Of a stretch of 64,000 nt of DNA, positions 44,176-53,576 are shown piece by piece. How positions within the stretch are numbered: position 1 is the first letter of the stretch; each line of letters opens with the position of its first letter. A program made the translations under genes and the position numbers. The DNA is taken from NCBI GenBank assembly GCA_002923375.1, contig BEIJ01000003.1, positions 62,001 through 126,000 of the forward strand. The letters are read 5' to 3'. Under the pieces are notes generated by a model, which was not told where the DNA came from, searched no databases, and saw only the letters and a list, made by a program, of their open reading frames with translations. Source of the DNA: a bacterium HR33. GTDB lineage: Bacteria > Gemmatimonadota > Gemmatimonadetes > Gemmatimonadales > GWC2-71-9.

Positions 44176-45074
44176 AGCTGGTAGAACTCGTTCCCGCCGG
44201 TGCGGTGGTCATACCGCTACCGGGAAGTGTCCTCCAAGAGGCGGTGCTTTCTCTGGCGGAAGCCCTGTCGCGCACCTCTTGCGTTGCGGATCCCGAGAAG
44301 CTTCGCCGCCAGCTCGAGGAGAAGTTGCCTCCCGAGTTCGTCACCGTTGCCGGCGGGGTGTTCTTGGTTCACTTTCGCACCGACGCAATGCGGAAGTTGG
44401 CGGTGGCGATCGGAGTGGCGCCCCAGCCTGTGGCCCGGGAAAAGGAGTCGAGCAAGGGGGCCAGAGTAGTGGTAATGATCGTAGCCCCTCCCAAAGACTC
44501 CGCCCTTTATCTCAGAGCGGTGAGCGCTCTGGCGGGTCTGGTATCGCGAACGGAGGCGGTGGAGGCTATGACCGCCGCCGCCGATCCCCAGGCTCTTTTG
44601 GCAAGCTCGCCTTTGAAAGATGCCGTGCTTCCGGACGAGCTGATGGTGCGGGACTTCATGATTCCAAAAGTGATCTCGGTTCGCGCCGACGCGAAGCTCA
44701 GGGAGGCGGCGCGGCTCATAATCGAGCACAACGTACCATCGCTGCCTGTGGTTTCGGATGCCGGCGAGCTGCTGGGCATGGTGAGCCACCGCGAGCTGCT
44801 GCGGGTCGTGTTGCCCAAGTACGTAAAGCGGGTGAGCAGCGGCGAATGGATAGCTTCCACTCTCAGGGGGCGCGCTGCGGAAGATCCCCTGGAGTTACCG
44901 GTGCGGGACGTCATGGACCGAAGTGTGCTCTGCATTTCCGAGGGCCAGACTCTGGCCGACGTGGCGAGCCTGATGGCCACCAAGGAGATAGATCGCTTCC
45001 CCGTGGTAAGGGACGGAATTTTGGTGGGCTTCATCACCCGGGGAGACATCGTGCGGCGTATTTTCGGGCCCTAG
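44172..45074 (+). CDS. PTS EIIA-like domain fused to a CBS-domain pair
   Basis: 300-residue cytosolic protein with two parts. Residues about 1-150 resemble the EIIA type 2 (fructose/nitrogen) fold: [17 protein letters not shown] at the start, and [22 protein letters not shown] with His67 where EIIA is phosphorylated, then [23 protein letters not shown]. Residues about 160-300 are two CBS motifs ([36 protein letters not shown] and [36 protein letters not shown]), which bind adenine nucleotides. No sugar transporter is linked. A regulatory role tied to energy state is inference. Coupled to sucD by a 4-base overlap. Confidence 0.8.
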   Translation: MKLVELVPAGAVVIPLPGSVLQEAVLSLAEALSRTSCVADPEKLRRQLEEKLPPEFVTVAGGVFLVHFRTDAMRKLAVAIGVAPQPVAREKESSKGARVVVMIVAPPKDSALYLRAVSALAGLVSRTEAVEAMTAAADPQALLASSPLKDAVLPDELMVRDFMIPKVISVRADAKLREAARLIIEHNVPSLPVVSDAGELLGMVSHRELLRVVLPKYVKRVSSGEWIASTLRGRAAEDPLELPVRDVMDRSVLCISEGQTLADVASLMATKEIDRFPVVRDGILVGFITRGDIVRRIFGP

Positions 45075-45124
45075 AGGGCTTTGGAGCAGGATATCTCATC
45101 AAACCGGCATTTCGCAACGGAGCT

Positions 45125-45559
45125 ATGTACACACTCGCGATAATCAAACCTGATGCAGTAAAGTCGGCCAAGACGGGAAAGATCATCGCCCATCTGGAAG
45201 AGGCGGGTTTTGTGATAAGGGCGGCCCGGATGGTTCGCCTGACCCGGGCGGAAGCGGAAGCCTTTTACGAAGTACACCGGGAGCGCGGCTTTTTCAGGTC
45301 GCTGGTGGAGTTCATGACCTCCGGCCCCTGTTGTCCCATGGTGCTCGAGCATGAAGACGCGGTTAGATATCTGCGGGAAGTGATCGGAGCCACCGATCCC
45401 GCCGAGGCCGCCCCGGGTACCATCAGGAAGCTTTACGCCGAGTCCAAGGAACGCAATGCGATCCACGCCTCTGACAGCGAGGAGAACGCCGCTAGGGAGA
45501 TTCGGTTTTTCTTCACCGAGGCGGAGCTGAAGCGGTTGTGGGCGGATCGGCTCGGTTGA
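45125..45559 (+). CDS. ndk: Nucleoside diphosphate kinase
   Basis: 144-residue enzyme that balances nucleoside triphosphates by transferring the gamma-phosphate through a histidine. TLAIIKPDAVKSAKTGKII is the N-terminal ATP-site block, FMTSGPCCPMVLE is conserved, and RNAIHASDSEENAAREIRFFF contains the phosphorylated His114. Most members have HGSDS; here it is HASDS. ATG 45125 matches the family's N-terminus; a longer in-frame reading upstream is a shadow of the EIIA-CBS gene. A GGAG lies just ahead. It fits next to sucCD, which produces the nucleotide it uses; NDK-SucCD association is known in some bacteria. Confidence 0.96.
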   Translation: MYTLAIIKPDAVKSAKTGKIIAHLEEAGFVIRAARMVRLTRAEAEAFYEVHRERGFFRSLVEFMTSGPCCPMVLEHEDAVRYLREVIGATDPAEAAPGTIRKLYAESKERNAIHASDSEENAAREIRFFFTEAELKRLWADRLG

Positions 45560-45584
45560 CCGAAGTTACGGCGGGAAATACATT
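45556..45584 (+). promoter_or_regulatory. Promoter of the yceD-rpmF-plsX-fab-mqn operon, probably leaderless
   Basis: TTGACC (45556-45561) overlaps the ndk stop codon; a 17-base spacer leads to TACATT (45579-45584), and the ATG of the yceD-like gene comes 8 bases later. No Shine-Dalgarno sequence fits in the TAGCGGCT between them, so transcription probably begins at or within two bases of the start codon. Confidence 0.6.
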
Positions 45585-45592
45585 TAGCGGCT

Positions 45593-46099
45593 ATGTTTAG
45601 GGTTGACCTTAGGGCTGCCGCTCGGGCCCCCGTGGTCACGGAGGCCAGTCTTGCGGCGGACGATCCTCTCTTTGCCGATCTGGACTTTGTACCGGCTCAG
45701 GCGGTCAGGGTCACCGGCAGGCTGTCGATGACCGGCCCGGGCCGCTACTACTGGCATGCCACGATTGAGACCATGGTGGTGGGCAGCTGCCGCCGGTGCT
45801 TGGAGGCGGTTCAGATTGCGATCCGGGCCCCGGTTGCGCTGTGGTTCACGGAGGACCAGGAGGACGACGACCCTTCGGTCTGGGTGATTCCCCAGCGGTC
45901 GGTGGAGCTAGATTTGGGCGACCCGGTCAGGGAGGAACTTATTCTGGCAGTTCCGGAATATGTTTTGTGCCGGGAAGACTGCCGGGGCTTGTGCGATCAG
46001 TGCGGTCAGGATCTTAACGTGGGGAGCTGTACCTGCAGGCGGCGGCCGGACGACCGATGGTCCGCGCTGGAGGCGCTTCGGGGAAGGCTGCCCGAATAG
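45593..46099 (+). CDS. YceD/DUF177-family protein
   Basis: 168-residue member of the DUF177 family, usually encoded directly before rpmF as here. Work in other bacteria and plants ties the family to accumulation of 23S rRNA and the ribosome. The cysteine sites CRRCLEA (residues about 65-70) and CREDCRGLCDQCGQDLNVGSC are typical metal-binding pairs in the longer subfamily, separated by an acidic segment (FTEDQEDDDPS). The ATG at 45593 has no ribosome site, and a -10 box ends 8 bases upstream. First gene of the lipid and menaquinone operon. Confidence 0.9.
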   Translation: MFRVDLRAAARAPVVTEASLAADDPLFADLDFVPAQAVRVTGRLSMTGPGRYYWHATIETMVVGSCRRCLEAVQIAIRAPVALWFTEDQEDDDPSVWVIPQRSVELDLGDPVREELILAVPEYVLCREDCRGLCDQCGQDLNVGSCTCRRRPDDRWSALEALRGRLPE

Positions 46100-46108
46100 G
46101 AGCTAGAA

Positions 46109-46297
46109 ATGGCGGTTCCCAAGCGTAGGACATCCAAGAGTCGCAAGCGAAAGCGGCGCACCCACTACAAGGCGGCGCCGGTGGCCCTCCAACCCTGCCC
46201 TCGTTGCGGTGATCCCCGCAGGCCGCACCGCGTTTGTCCCACCTGCGGGTATTACGCGGGAGCCAAGCGGCTGGAGGTCGAGGACGTCGAAGCGTGA
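46109..46297 (+). CDS. rpmF: Ribosomal protein bL32
   Basis: 62-residue large-subunit protein. [21 protein letters not shown] is the family's basic N-terminus, and [22 protein letters not shown] is the zinc ribbon with both Cys pairs intact, that is the zinc-binding (C+) form. A good AGGAG lies ahead of the ATG. The usual yceD-rpmF-plsX order is kept; the stop overlaps the plsX GTG. Confidence 0.97.
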   Translation: MAVPKRRTSKSRKRKRRTHYKAAPVALQPCPRCGDPRRPHRVCPTCGYYAGAKRLEVEDVEA

Positions 46298-47286
46298 TCC
46301 GAGTCGCTCTGGATGCTATGGGTGGCGATTTTGCGCCCGACGTTCCGGTACAGGGCGCGCTGGAGGCCGCCGCTCAGCTGGGTGATTCCTGCCAGATCAT
46401 TCTCGTCGGCCGAAGAGAAGAAATCGAACAGGCCCTGCTAAAGCACGGGTCCCGGCCGGACGCTTTCCCCATAGTCGATGCTCCCGAAGTAGTCGGGATG
46501 AGCGAAAAGCCGCTGGCGGCGGTGCGGGGCAAGCCAAGGTCTTCCATAACTGTGGGGTTGCGGCTCCAAAAGGAAGGGAAGGCGGACGCCTTCATATCGG
46601 CCGGGAACACCGGTGCCGTAATGGCCGCCAGTACGCTCCTGTTGGGATTGCACCCCGGCGTGGATCGGCCGGCCATAGGGGCGCTTTTCCCGACGGGCGC
46701 GAAACCTGTCCTGGTACTCGACAGCGGCGCCAACGTGGATTGCAGCGCCCGGGAGCTTTGCGGCTTCGCGCACATAGGAGCGGTTTACGCCAAGGATGTA
46801 CTCCGGCGCCCGGACCCCGCGGTGGGGCTGCTCAACATAGGTGAAGAAGAGGAGAAGGGTAACGCGGTGGTGAAAGAAGCCCACGCCATGCTGAAGGGTA
46901 GTACCGGGTTCAGGTTCGTGGGCAACGTGGAGGGCCGGGACATCCTTTCGGGAACCGTGGACGTGGTGGTGTGCGACGGGTTTGTGGGTAACGTGGTGCT
47001 CAAGTTTTACGAGTCGGTGGCGCGCCTGTTCCGGCGGCTGCTGGAGCGGGAAATGGATCCCTCGGTGATGGAAAGCCCCGGGATGGCGGAAGTCTTCAGG
47101 ATCTTGGACTATTCCGAGTACGGGGGCGCTCCCCTCCTGGGTATCCGCGGAGTTTCGATTATCTGCCACGGGAGTTCGCCGGCGAGGGCGATAAAAAACG
47201 CGATACGGGTGGCGATGCAGGCGGTGGAGAGCCACTTGAGCCAGCACATCGGTGCGGAGTTCGCCGAAGGAGGAGCTGTGGCATGA
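46294..47286 (+). CDS. plsX: Phosphate acyltransferase PlsX
   Basis: 330-residue enzyme that converts acyl-ACP to acyl phosphate, feeding PlsY in phospholipid synthesis. [21 protein letters not shown] is the family N-terminus; [19 protein letters not shown] and [30 protein letters not shown] follow, and [18 protein letters not shown] ends the active site. GTG 46294 overlaps the rpmF stop by 4 bases; the in-frame upstream extension is an rpmF shadow. ATGA overlap with fabH. Confidence 0.96.
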   Translation: MIRVALDAMGGDFAPDVPVQGALEAAAQLGDSCQIILVGRREEIEQALLKHGSRPDAFPIVDAPEVVGMSEKPLAAVRGKPRSSITVGLRLQKEGKADAFISAGNTGAVMAASTLLLGLHPGVDRPAIGALFPTGAKPVLVLDSGANVDCSARELCGFAHIGAVYAKDVLRRPDPAVGLLNIGEEEEKGNAVVKEAHAMLKGSTGFRFVGNVEGRDILSGTVDVVVCDGFVGNVVLKFYESVARLFRRLLEREMDPSVMESPGMAEVFRILDYSEYGGAPLLGIRGVSIICHGSSPARAIKNAIRVAMQAVESHLSQHIGAEFAEGGAVA

Positions 47287-48272
47287 AAAGACCGGTTGCG
47301 GAGTTGGTGGGTACAGGGCGCTACACTCCCTCCAAAGTGCTGACCAATGCAGACCTGGAGAAGATGGTCGACACTTCGGACGAGTGGATCAGGGAGCGTA
47401 CCGGGATTCGGGAACGCCGCATCGCGGAGCCCCATGAGACGGTGGCGTACATGTCGAAGATGGCAGCCGAACAGGTGCTGGAGGAGGCCGGCATCGGCCC
47501 GGAGGATATCGACGCCATCGTTTTGGGCACCGCCTCTCCCGATCGGTTGCTGCCGGCTACCGCCTGCGATCTACAAGCCATACTGGGAGCCAGGAACGCG
47601 GCGGCCTTCGACATACAGGCTGCGTGCAGCGGGTTCATCTACGGATTGTCGGTGGCGGAGGGTTTGATTGCCAGCGGAATGGCGGAGCATGTCCTGGTGG
47701 TTGGCGCGGAGCGGCTATCCACCATTACCGACTACCGGGATCGTTCCACTTGTATTCTTTTCGGCGACGGCGCAGGCGCTACACTGGTCAGGCGCGCTAC
47801 CGACGGTCGGCGGGGCATTTTGTCCGGGTACCTGAAGTCGGACGGCACATTGGCGGAGCTGCTGTACCGTCCCGGCGGTGGGGGGTGCCACCCTCCGGAT
47901 GAGAAGCTGTTGGCCGATCGCTCCTATTACATCAAGATGGCGGGCCGGGAGGTCTTCAAGTCCGCGGTCAAGTCTATGGCAGACGCGTGCGATCGGGCTC
48001 TGGAGCGGGCGGGACTGACCAGCGAGGACATCGATCTTCTGATTCCCCACCAGGCAAACATTAGGATCATTGAAGCCACCGCCAAACATGCCGGTGTTCC
48101 CATGGAAAAGGTCTATGTGAATATCGACCGCTACGGCAACACCTCGGCGGCATCGATTCCCATTGCTCTGGACGAGTGCGTGCGCTGCGGCCGGATCAGA
48201 GAGGGCAGTAATGTGTTGCTGGTAGCCTTCGGCGGAGGCTTTACCTGGGCGAGCATGGTGGTGCGGTGGTAA
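47283..48272 (+). CDS. fabH: 3-oxoacyl-ACP synthase III FabH
   Basis: 329-residue condensing enzyme that starts fatty-acid synthesis from acyl-CoA and malonyl-ACP. The triad is visible: Cys115 in QAACSGFIYGL, His in HQANIRII and Asn in YGNTSAASIP. TSDEWIRERTGIRERR and GSNVLLVAFGGGFTWAS complete the match. It starts by ATGA overlap with plsX and ends by a 7-base overlap with fabD. Confidence 0.97.
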   Translation: MKRPVAELVGTGRYTPSKVLTNADLEKMVDTSDEWIRERTGIRERRIAEPHETVAYMSKMAAEQVLEEAGIGPEDIDAIVLGTASPDRLLPATACDLQAILGARNAAAFDIQAACSGFIYGLSVAEGLIASGMAEHVLVVGAERLSTITDYRDRSTCILFGDGAGATLVRRATDGRRGILSGYLKSDGTLAELLYRPGGGGCHPPDEKLLADRSYYIKMAGREVFKSAVKSMADACDRALERAGLTSEDIDLLIPHQANIRIIEATAKHAGVPMEKVYVNIDRYGNTSAASIPIALDECVRCGRIREGSNVLLVAFGGGFTWASMVVRW

Positions 48273-49201
48273 GAGCCGTGCTTCTCTGCCCGGGGCAGGG
48301 CGCGCAGCGGGTGGGAATGGGTAAAGACTTGGCTGAAAGGTTTCCGGTGGCGAGAGAGGTTTTCGCCGCGGCTGACGAGGAGCTGGGGTTCGCTCTTTCC
48401 CGGCTTATGTGGGAGGGAGATGAGGCGGAGCTGACGCTTACGCACAACGCCCAACCTGCGATTCTGGTGCACAGCATGGCGGTTCTGGAAACGATAGGCG
48501 GAGCACTGGCTCCTGCCGCCGCTGCGGGCCACTCCCTGGGAGAGTACAGCGCCTACGCTGCTGCCCGGTCGCTGTCGCTGGGGGACGCCATCCGGCTGGT
48601 ACGAAGGAGGGGCGAGCTCATGTTGGCCGCCGGCAAGGAGCGCCCCGGGACGATGGCTGTGGTGCTGGGGCTGGAGTGCTCCTTGGTGGAAGAGGCGTGC
48701 AGGCAGGCGAGCGGGAACCACGGGGTTGCGGTGGCGGCGAATCTCAACTCTCCCGAACAGGTCGTAATATCGGGAGATCCGGCCGCGGTGGAGGCCGCGG
48801 GTGCCCGGTGCAAGGAACTGGGGGCGAAGCGGGTCGCTCCTCTAAAGGTGAGCGGAGCTTTTCACTCACCGCTGATGGAACCGGCGCGGCTCGAGCTCGA
48901 GGCCGAGCTCCAGAGGGTTGAGCTAAAGGATCCCCAGTTTCCGGTGATCGCCAACGTCACCGGCGAGCCGGTAAGGGAGGCCGGAACGGCGCGGCGGTTG
49001 TTGGCGCTGCAGCTCACGGCGCCGGTTCGGTGGATCGACTGTATGCGAACCGCGGCTAGAGAAGCAGGTCCCGGCGCGGTGTTCGTGGAGATCGGGCCCG
49101 GCAATGTTCTGGCAGGACTGTTGAAGAGGATCGTTCCCGAGGCCAAAGTGGTGAGCGTGGGCACGGCGGCCGAGGTGGAGCGGTTTTTGGAGGCTGCGTG
49201 A
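48266..49201 (+). CDS. fabD: Malonyl-CoA:ACP transacylase FabD
   Basis: 311-residue enzyme that loads malonyl groups onto acyl carrier protein. VLLCPGQGAQRVGMGKDL forms the oxyanion site, the nucleophile is Ser90 in GHSLGEYSA, the catalytic His is in SGAFHSPLM, and IGPGNVLAGL is the conserved end block. GTG start inside the fabH 3' end; GTGA overlap with fabG. Confidence 0.96.
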   Translation: MVRAVLLCPGQGAQRVGMGKDLAERFPVAREVFAAADEELGFALSRLMWEGDEAELTLTHNAQPAILVHSMAVLETIGGALAPAAAAGHSLGEYSAYAAARSLSLGDAIRLVRRRGELMLAAGKERPGTMAVVLGLECSLVEEACRQASGNHGVAVAANLNSPEQVVISGDPAAVEAAGARCKELGAKRVAPLKVSGAFHSPLMEPARLELEAELQRVELKDPQFPVIANVTGEPVREAGTARRLLALQLTAPVRWIDCMRTAAREAGPGAVFVEIGPGNVLAGLLKRIVPEAKVVSVGTAAEVERFLEAA

Positions 49202-49938
49202 TCGACCTTACGGGTAAAGTTGCGCTGGTAACCGGCGGTTCGCGGGGGATCGGGCTGGCGATCGCCCAGCAGCTCTACGCCGCCGGCGCCCATGTTGCGA
49301 TCGTGGCCCGAGACGAAGAGCGGGCGCTCAAGGCGGCGGAAGGTCTCAAAGGGAAGGGCCGGGCCATAGCGGTCAAGGCCGATGTGTCCGATGCGGCCCA
49401 GGCGGAGCAGGCGGTGGAGCGGGTGGAGCGGGAGTTGGGACCGGTGGACATATTGGTCAACAATGCGGGCTTCACCCGGGACGGCGTGCTGGCCCGCATG
49501 AGCGAGGAAGACTGGGACGCGGTGATGGACACCAACCTCAAAGGCGCGTTCACCATGATGAAGTACGTGTCGCGGGAGATGATGCGCCGGCGCAGCGGCC
49601 GGATCATAAACATCACCAGCGTGGTGGGGATGCGGGGCAACCGCGGGCAGGCCAACTATGCCGCCTCCAAAGCCGGGCTGATAGGGCTTACGAAGGCTGC
49701 GGCGAAGGAACTGGCCTCCCGCAACGTGTTGGTGAACGCTGTGGCTCCCGGCTTCATCGAGACCGATCTCACGCGGGATCTTACGCCTCAGGCTCGGGAG
49801 GCGCAGCTGTCGAGGATCCCTCTGGGGCGGTTGGGTCAGCCGGCGGAGGTGGCGGCGGCGGTGCTCTTTCTCGCATCCGACCTGGCTAGCTACATTACAG
49901 GCCACGTGCTGGTAGTAGATGGCGGTATGATCGCGTAA
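49198..49938 (+). CDS. fabG: 3-oxoacyl-ACP reductase FabG
   Basis: 246-residue NADPH-dependent short-chain dehydrogenase, first reduction of the fatty-acid cycle. Seen: TGGSRGIGLAIAQQL (cofactor glycine motif), NNAGFTRDGVLARM, the catalytic Ser in INITSVVGMRGN and YAASKAG (Tyr-x3-Lys), and VAPGFIETDLTRDL. GTG start overlapping fabD by 4 bases; acpP follows after 24 bases. Confidence 0.96.
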   Translation: MIDLTGKVALVTGGSRGIGLAIAQQLYAAGAHVAIVARDEERALKAAEGLKGKGRAIAVKADVSDAAQAEQAVERVERELGPVDILVNNAGFTRDGVLARMSEEDWDAVMDTNLKGAFTMMKYVSREMMRRRSGRIINITSVVGMRGNRGQANYAASKAGLIGLTKAAAKELASRNVLVNAVAPGFIETDLTRDLTPQAREAQLSRIPLGRLGQPAEVAAAVLFLASDLASYITGHVLVVDGGMIA

Positions 49939-49962
49939 CTCCTAACCACTTACGAGGACGTC

Positions 49963-50202
49963 ATGAGCGATCTCGAAGAAAGGGTCAAAGACATCATCGT
50001 CGAGGAGCTGGGGGTAGAGCGGGAGAAGCTCACCGAGAACGCCAGCTTCATGGAGGACTTGGGTGCGGACAGCCTGGACACTGTGGAGCTGGTGATGGCG
50101 TTCGAGAAGGAGTTCGACATCGACATTCCGGACGAGGAGGCCGAGAAGCTCCGCACCGTAGGCGACGCCCTCAGGTACCTGCACGAAAAGCTGGGAAAAT
50201 AG
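49963..50202 (+). CDS. acpP: Acyl carrier protein
   Basis: 79-residue acidic carrier. The 4'-phosphopantetheine site is Ser37 in [16 protein letters not shown]; helices I and III ([34 protein letters not shown]) match. ATG 49963 follows GAGG at a good distance. It sits between fabG and fabF as in many fab clusters; one base separates it from fabF. Confidence 0.97.
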   Translation: MSDLEERVKDIIVEELGVEREKLTENASFMEDLGADSLDTVELVMAFEKEFDIDIPDEEAEKLRTVGDALRYLHEKLGK

Positions 50203-50203
50203 G

Positions 50204-51451
50204 GTGAGACGGCGTGTGGCGGTCACGGGTCTCGGGCTCGTGACCCCTCTGGGCAACACCGTGGAGGAGACTTGGGAGGCGCTGCTCGCCGGCAAGAGCG
50301 GTGCCGCCCCTATCTCCCGGTTCGACGCCTCCCGCCTACCGGTGCGGTTCGCCTGCGAGGTGAAGGGCTTCAATCCGGGTCTCTATATGGACAAGAAGGA
50401 GATCCGGAGATACGACCTGTTCTCCCAGTTCGCCATCGCGGCTGCGGTCCAGGCGGTAAAGGACGCGTGCCTCGATGCCGAGCAATCGCGGCCGGACCCG
50501 AAGCGGGTGGGGGTGATCATCGGCACCGGTACCGGGGGGATAGCCACGTTCGAAGAGCAATGCAGAATCTATTTGGAGCACGGTCCGGGTCGCGTCTCCC
50601 CGTTCTTCGTCCCCATGTTCATGCCCAACGCCGCTTCCGCGCTGGTGTCGATGCGCTACGGCTACGCCGGGCCGAACTACTGCACGGTTTCCGCCTGCGC
50701 CACTTCGGCGCATGCGGTGGGGGACGCCTTCCGCCTGATCCAGATGGGAGAGGCGGATGTGGTGGTGGCGGGAGGTTCGGAGGCCGCCATAACGCCGCTG
50801 GCCATCGCATCCTTTGCCAATATGAAAGCCCTCTCCGAGCGCAACGACGAGCCCGAACGCGCTAGCCGGCCCTTCGACAAGCAGCGGGACGGATTCGTGA
50901 TGGGAGAGGGAGCGGCGGTACTGATACTCGAGGAGTTGGAACACGCCCGAAGGCGGGGCGCTCGCATCTACGCCGAGGTCGTGGGATACGGAATGAACGC
51001 GGACGCTTATCATATCACCGCTCCCGCACCCGACGGCGCCGGCGCCAAGGAAGCTATGCGGCTGTGCCTGCGGGACGCCGGCCTGAAACCGGAAGAGGTC
51101 GGCTACATCAACGCTCACGGTACCTCCACTCCCCAAGGGGACGTGGCGGAAACCGCGGCGGTGAAAGGAGTCTTCGGCGAGCATGCCAGGAAACTGGTGT
51201 TCGGCTCCACGAAATCGATGACCGGCCATCTCCTGGGGGCCGCGGGAGCGCTGGAGTTCGCCATTTGCGTGCTGGTCGTGCAGCGGGACAAGATCCCGCC
51301 CACCATCAACCAGGAAGAACCCGATCCCGAATGCGATCTCGACTGCGCCCCGAACCGGGCGGTGGAGCGGGAAGTGAAGGTGGCGCTGAGCAACTCCTTC
51401 GGCTTCGGAGGACACAACGTCTGCCTCGCCGTGCGCAAGTTCGAGGGTTGA
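50204..51451 (+). CDS. fabF: 3-oxoacyl-ACP synthase II FabF
   Basis: 415-residue elongating condensing enzyme. Cys165 lies in [16 protein letters not shown]; the two catalytic histidines are in [12 protein letters not shown] and [28 protein letters not shown] is the C-terminal signature. Length is typical for FabF. GTG start one base after acpP. mqnE follows after 4 bases, linking fatty-acid and menaquinone synthesis in one unit. Confidence 0.97.
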   Translation: MRRRVAVTGLGLVTPLGNTVEETWEALLAGKSGAAPISRFDASRLPVRFACEVKGFNPGLYMDKKEIRRYDLFSQFAIAAAVQAVKDACLDAEQSRPDPKRVGVIIGTGTGGIATFEEQCRIYLEHGPGRVSPFFVPMFMPNAASALVSMRYGYAGPNYCTVSACATSAHAVGDAFRLIQMGEADVVVAGGSEAAITPLAIASFANMKALSERNDEPERASRPFDKQRDGFVMGEGAAVLILEELEHARRRGARIYAEVVGYGMNADAYHITAPAPDGAGAKEAMRLCLRDAGLKPEEVGYINAHGTSTPQGDVAETAAVKGVFGEHARKLVFGSTKSMTGHLLGAAGALEFAICVLVVQRDKIPPTINQEEPDPECDLDCAPNRAVEREVKVALSNSFGFGGHNVCLAVRKFEG

Positions 51452-51455
51452 AATC

Positions 51456-52667
51456 TTGCCTGCGAGACTGGAGGACCGGGCTCTGGAGCGGATAGCCGCC
51501 AAGGTCGAAGCGGGAGAGCGGCTGAGCCCGGAAGACGCCCTGGTCCTGTTCCGTACCCCGGACCTACTCGGCCTGGGGCAGTTGGCGGACACGGCGAATC
51601 GCAGAAAGAACGGCGACCGGGTCTTCTTTTCGGCCAATCAACACATCAATCCGACCAACGTGTGTATCCTCCGCCACACGTGCATCTTTTGCTCCTTTGC
51701 GAGGACGCCCCGGGAGGACGGCGCTTACACGCGGACCTTGGAGGAGGTATTCGAGGAAGCCGAGGCGGCCCGGGAGCAGCCCACGCGGGAGTTCCACATA
51801 GTCGGCGGACTCCACCCCAAGCTGCGGCTTTCCTACTACGTAGACTTGATCCGAGGACTCAAAGAGCGCTTCCCCGGCGTTCACATCAAGGCCCTCACCG
51901 CCGTGGAAATCGCGCACCTGGCGAGGATCGAGAAGACCACCACTCGCCAGGTGCTCCGGGAGCTCAAAGACGCGGGTCTGGATACTCTTCCCGGTGGCGG
52001 CGCCGAGGTGTTCAGCCCCGCTGTGCGGGCAACCATAGCGGATCGCAAACTGGCGGCGGAGGAGTGGCTGCGGGTTCACCGCGAGGCCCACGAGCTCGGC
52101 ATTCCCAGCAACTGCACCATGCTCTACGGCCACGTGGAAACCCTGGAGGATCGGGTAGAACACCTGACCCGCCTGCGCGACCTGCAGGATGAAACCGGGG
52201 GATTTCTGACCTACATACCGCTGGCCTACCATCCGGATCACAACGAGCTGGGCAGGCAGCTGGGCAGGGAAGGGACCGCGACTACCGGGTTCGACGATCT
52301 CAAGAATATCGCCGTCGGCCGTCTTTTTCTGGACAACATCCCCCACGTCAAGACCCACTGGCCCATGGTGACGCCGTTTCTTTCCCAGATCGCGCTGCAT
52401 TTCGGATGCGACGACGTGGAAGGGACGGTGGTGTACGAGCGGGTGTATCACGAAGCGGGAGCCCACACGCCGATGATGCTTTCCTACGGCGAGCTGGTGC
52501 GGCTGATCAAGGGAGCGGGGAAGGAACCGGTGGAGCGGGACTCGCTGTATCGGCCGGTCCGAACCTTCGCGCCCGACGATCCCATTTTCCGGCCGGCTCC
52601 GGGATCCACCATGGGTTCCGGCGCGGCTCAGGAGCTGGTGGAGCTGGTGGGAACGGGGAGGGCGTGA
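51456..52667 (+). CDS. mqnE: Aminofutalosine synthase MqnE (radical SAM)
   Basis: 403-residue radical SAM enzyme that joins 3-enolpyruvylbenzoate chemistry to an adenosyl group, giving aminodeoxyfutalosine in the futalosine menaquinone pathway. FSANQHINPTNVC leads to the cluster cysteines Cys70, Cys76 and Cys79; the spacing is C-x5-C-x2-C, not the C-x3-C-x2-C seen in MqnC of this operon. GGLHPKLRLSYYVDLIRGLKE, PGGGAEVF and LDNIPHVKTHWPM match the COG1060 family. The start is TTG, with GAGGG about 9 bases ahead. It ends in a GTGA overlap with mqnA. Confidence 0.92.
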   Translation: MPARLEDRALERIAAKVEAGERLSPEDALVLFRTPDLLGLGQLADTANRRKNGDRVFFSANQHINPTNVCILRHTCIFCSFARTPREDGAYTRTLEEVFEEAEAAREQPTREFHIVGGLHPKLRLSYYVDLIRGLKERFPGVHIKALTAVEIAHLARIEKTTTRQVLRELKDAGLDTLPGGGAEVFSPAVRATIADRKLAAEEWLRVHREAHELGIPSNCTMLYGHVETLEDRVEHLTRLRDLQDETGGFLTYIPLAYHPDHNELGRQLGREGTATTGFDDLKNIAVGRLFLDNIPHVKTHWPMVTPFLSQIALHFGCDDVEGTVVYERVYHEAGAHTPMMLSYGELVRLIKGAGKEPVERDSLYRPVRTFAPDDPIFRPAPGSTMGSGAAQELVELVGTGRA

Positions 52668-53524
52668 GGTTGGCGGAGCTCGCTAGCCTGCAAGGCAAGA
52701 AGCTGCGCGTCGGCCGAATCCCGTATATAAACTGCTATCCGGTTTATCGGGCGATCGATCGAGGCGTGGTACCGGCGCCGGGAGAGATGATCACCGGCAC
52801 ACCCGCGGAGCTGAACGATCTGTTGGCTGCGGGAGAGCTCCAGGTATCGGTGGTCTCCGCGGTGGAGTATGCCCGGAACGCGGCAGCGTATCACCTGCTG
52901 CCGGATCTGGCGGTCTCCTGTGACGGCCCGGTTAGAAGCGTGCTCTTGTTCTCCCGCCGGCCAGCGGAGGAATTAGACGGAGCCACGGTGCTCGTATCGG
53001 CGTCTTCCCGCACCTCGGTTTATCTTCTGGAACTCCTGTGCCGCGAGGTTTGGGGCGTGAATCCCAAGTTCGCCGTGGCGCGAGCGGAAGCGCCGGACTT
53101 GGACTCCCTTGCCGGTCTTCCTCACGACGCCGTATTGGTGATCGGAGATCCGGCTCTGCTCCTGGGAGCCCGGGGCTCCTATCCGCTGCGTTACGATTTG
53201 GGAGAGGAATGGAAGCGCTGGACCGGACTGCCGTTCGTCTTCGCGGTTTGGGCGGCGCGCCGGGACGCCGACCCGGACTCGGTGAAGGCGGCGCATCGGT
53301 TGCTGCTGAGATCCAGGGAATGGGGGTTGAGTCACCTGGAAATTCTGGCTGAAGACGCAGCCAGGGCCACGGGAATCGGGGTGCCGGCGTGTTTGGAGTA
53401 TCTGAGCGGGCTCGACTACGGCCTGGGTTACCGCCATCTGGAGGGTCTGACCAGCTTTCTGAGGAGGCTGGCGTCTCGGGGGATGGTGCGGGATGGGACT
53501 TTGGCCTTTTTGTCGGTGGCGTAG
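52664..53524 (+). CDS. mqnA: Chorismate dehydratase MqnA
   Basis: 286-residue enzyme that dehydrates chorismate to 3-enolpyruvylbenzoate, the entry step of the futalosine pathway. It has the periplasmic-binding-protein-like fold: KLRVGRIPYINCYPVYRAID, the EMITGTPAELNDLLAAGELQVSVVSAVEYARN block and VLVIGDPALL with LGEEWKRWTGLPFVFAVWA. GTG 52664 overlaps mqnE by 4 bases; the longer in-frame reading is an mqnE shadow. Fifty-two bases without other features separate it from mqnC. Confidence 0.94.
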   Translation: MRLAELASLQGKKLRVGRIPYINCYPVYRAIDRGVVPAPGEMITGTPAELNDLLAAGELQVSVVSAVEYARNAAAYHLLPDLAVSCDGPVRSVLLFSRRPAEELDGATVLVSASSRTSVYLLELLCREVWGVNPKFAVARAEAPDLDSLAGLPHDAVLVIGDPALLLGARGSYPLRYDLGEEWKRWTGLPFVFAVWAARRDADPDSVKAAHRLLLRSREWGLSHLEILAEDAARATGIGVPACLEYLSGLDYGLGYRHLEGLTSFLRRLASRGMVRDGTLAFLSVA

Positions 53525-53576
53525 GTCGATGTGCGCGACTGGCGGGTCCTGTGCAGGCGCACTTTGAGGTAGAACG

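Noticed and set aside
44279-45124. Long in-frame extension upstream of ndk
   Set aside because: It runs through the EIIA-CBS gene in another frame; NDK similarity starts at ATG 45125 and the protein then has the standard length of 144.
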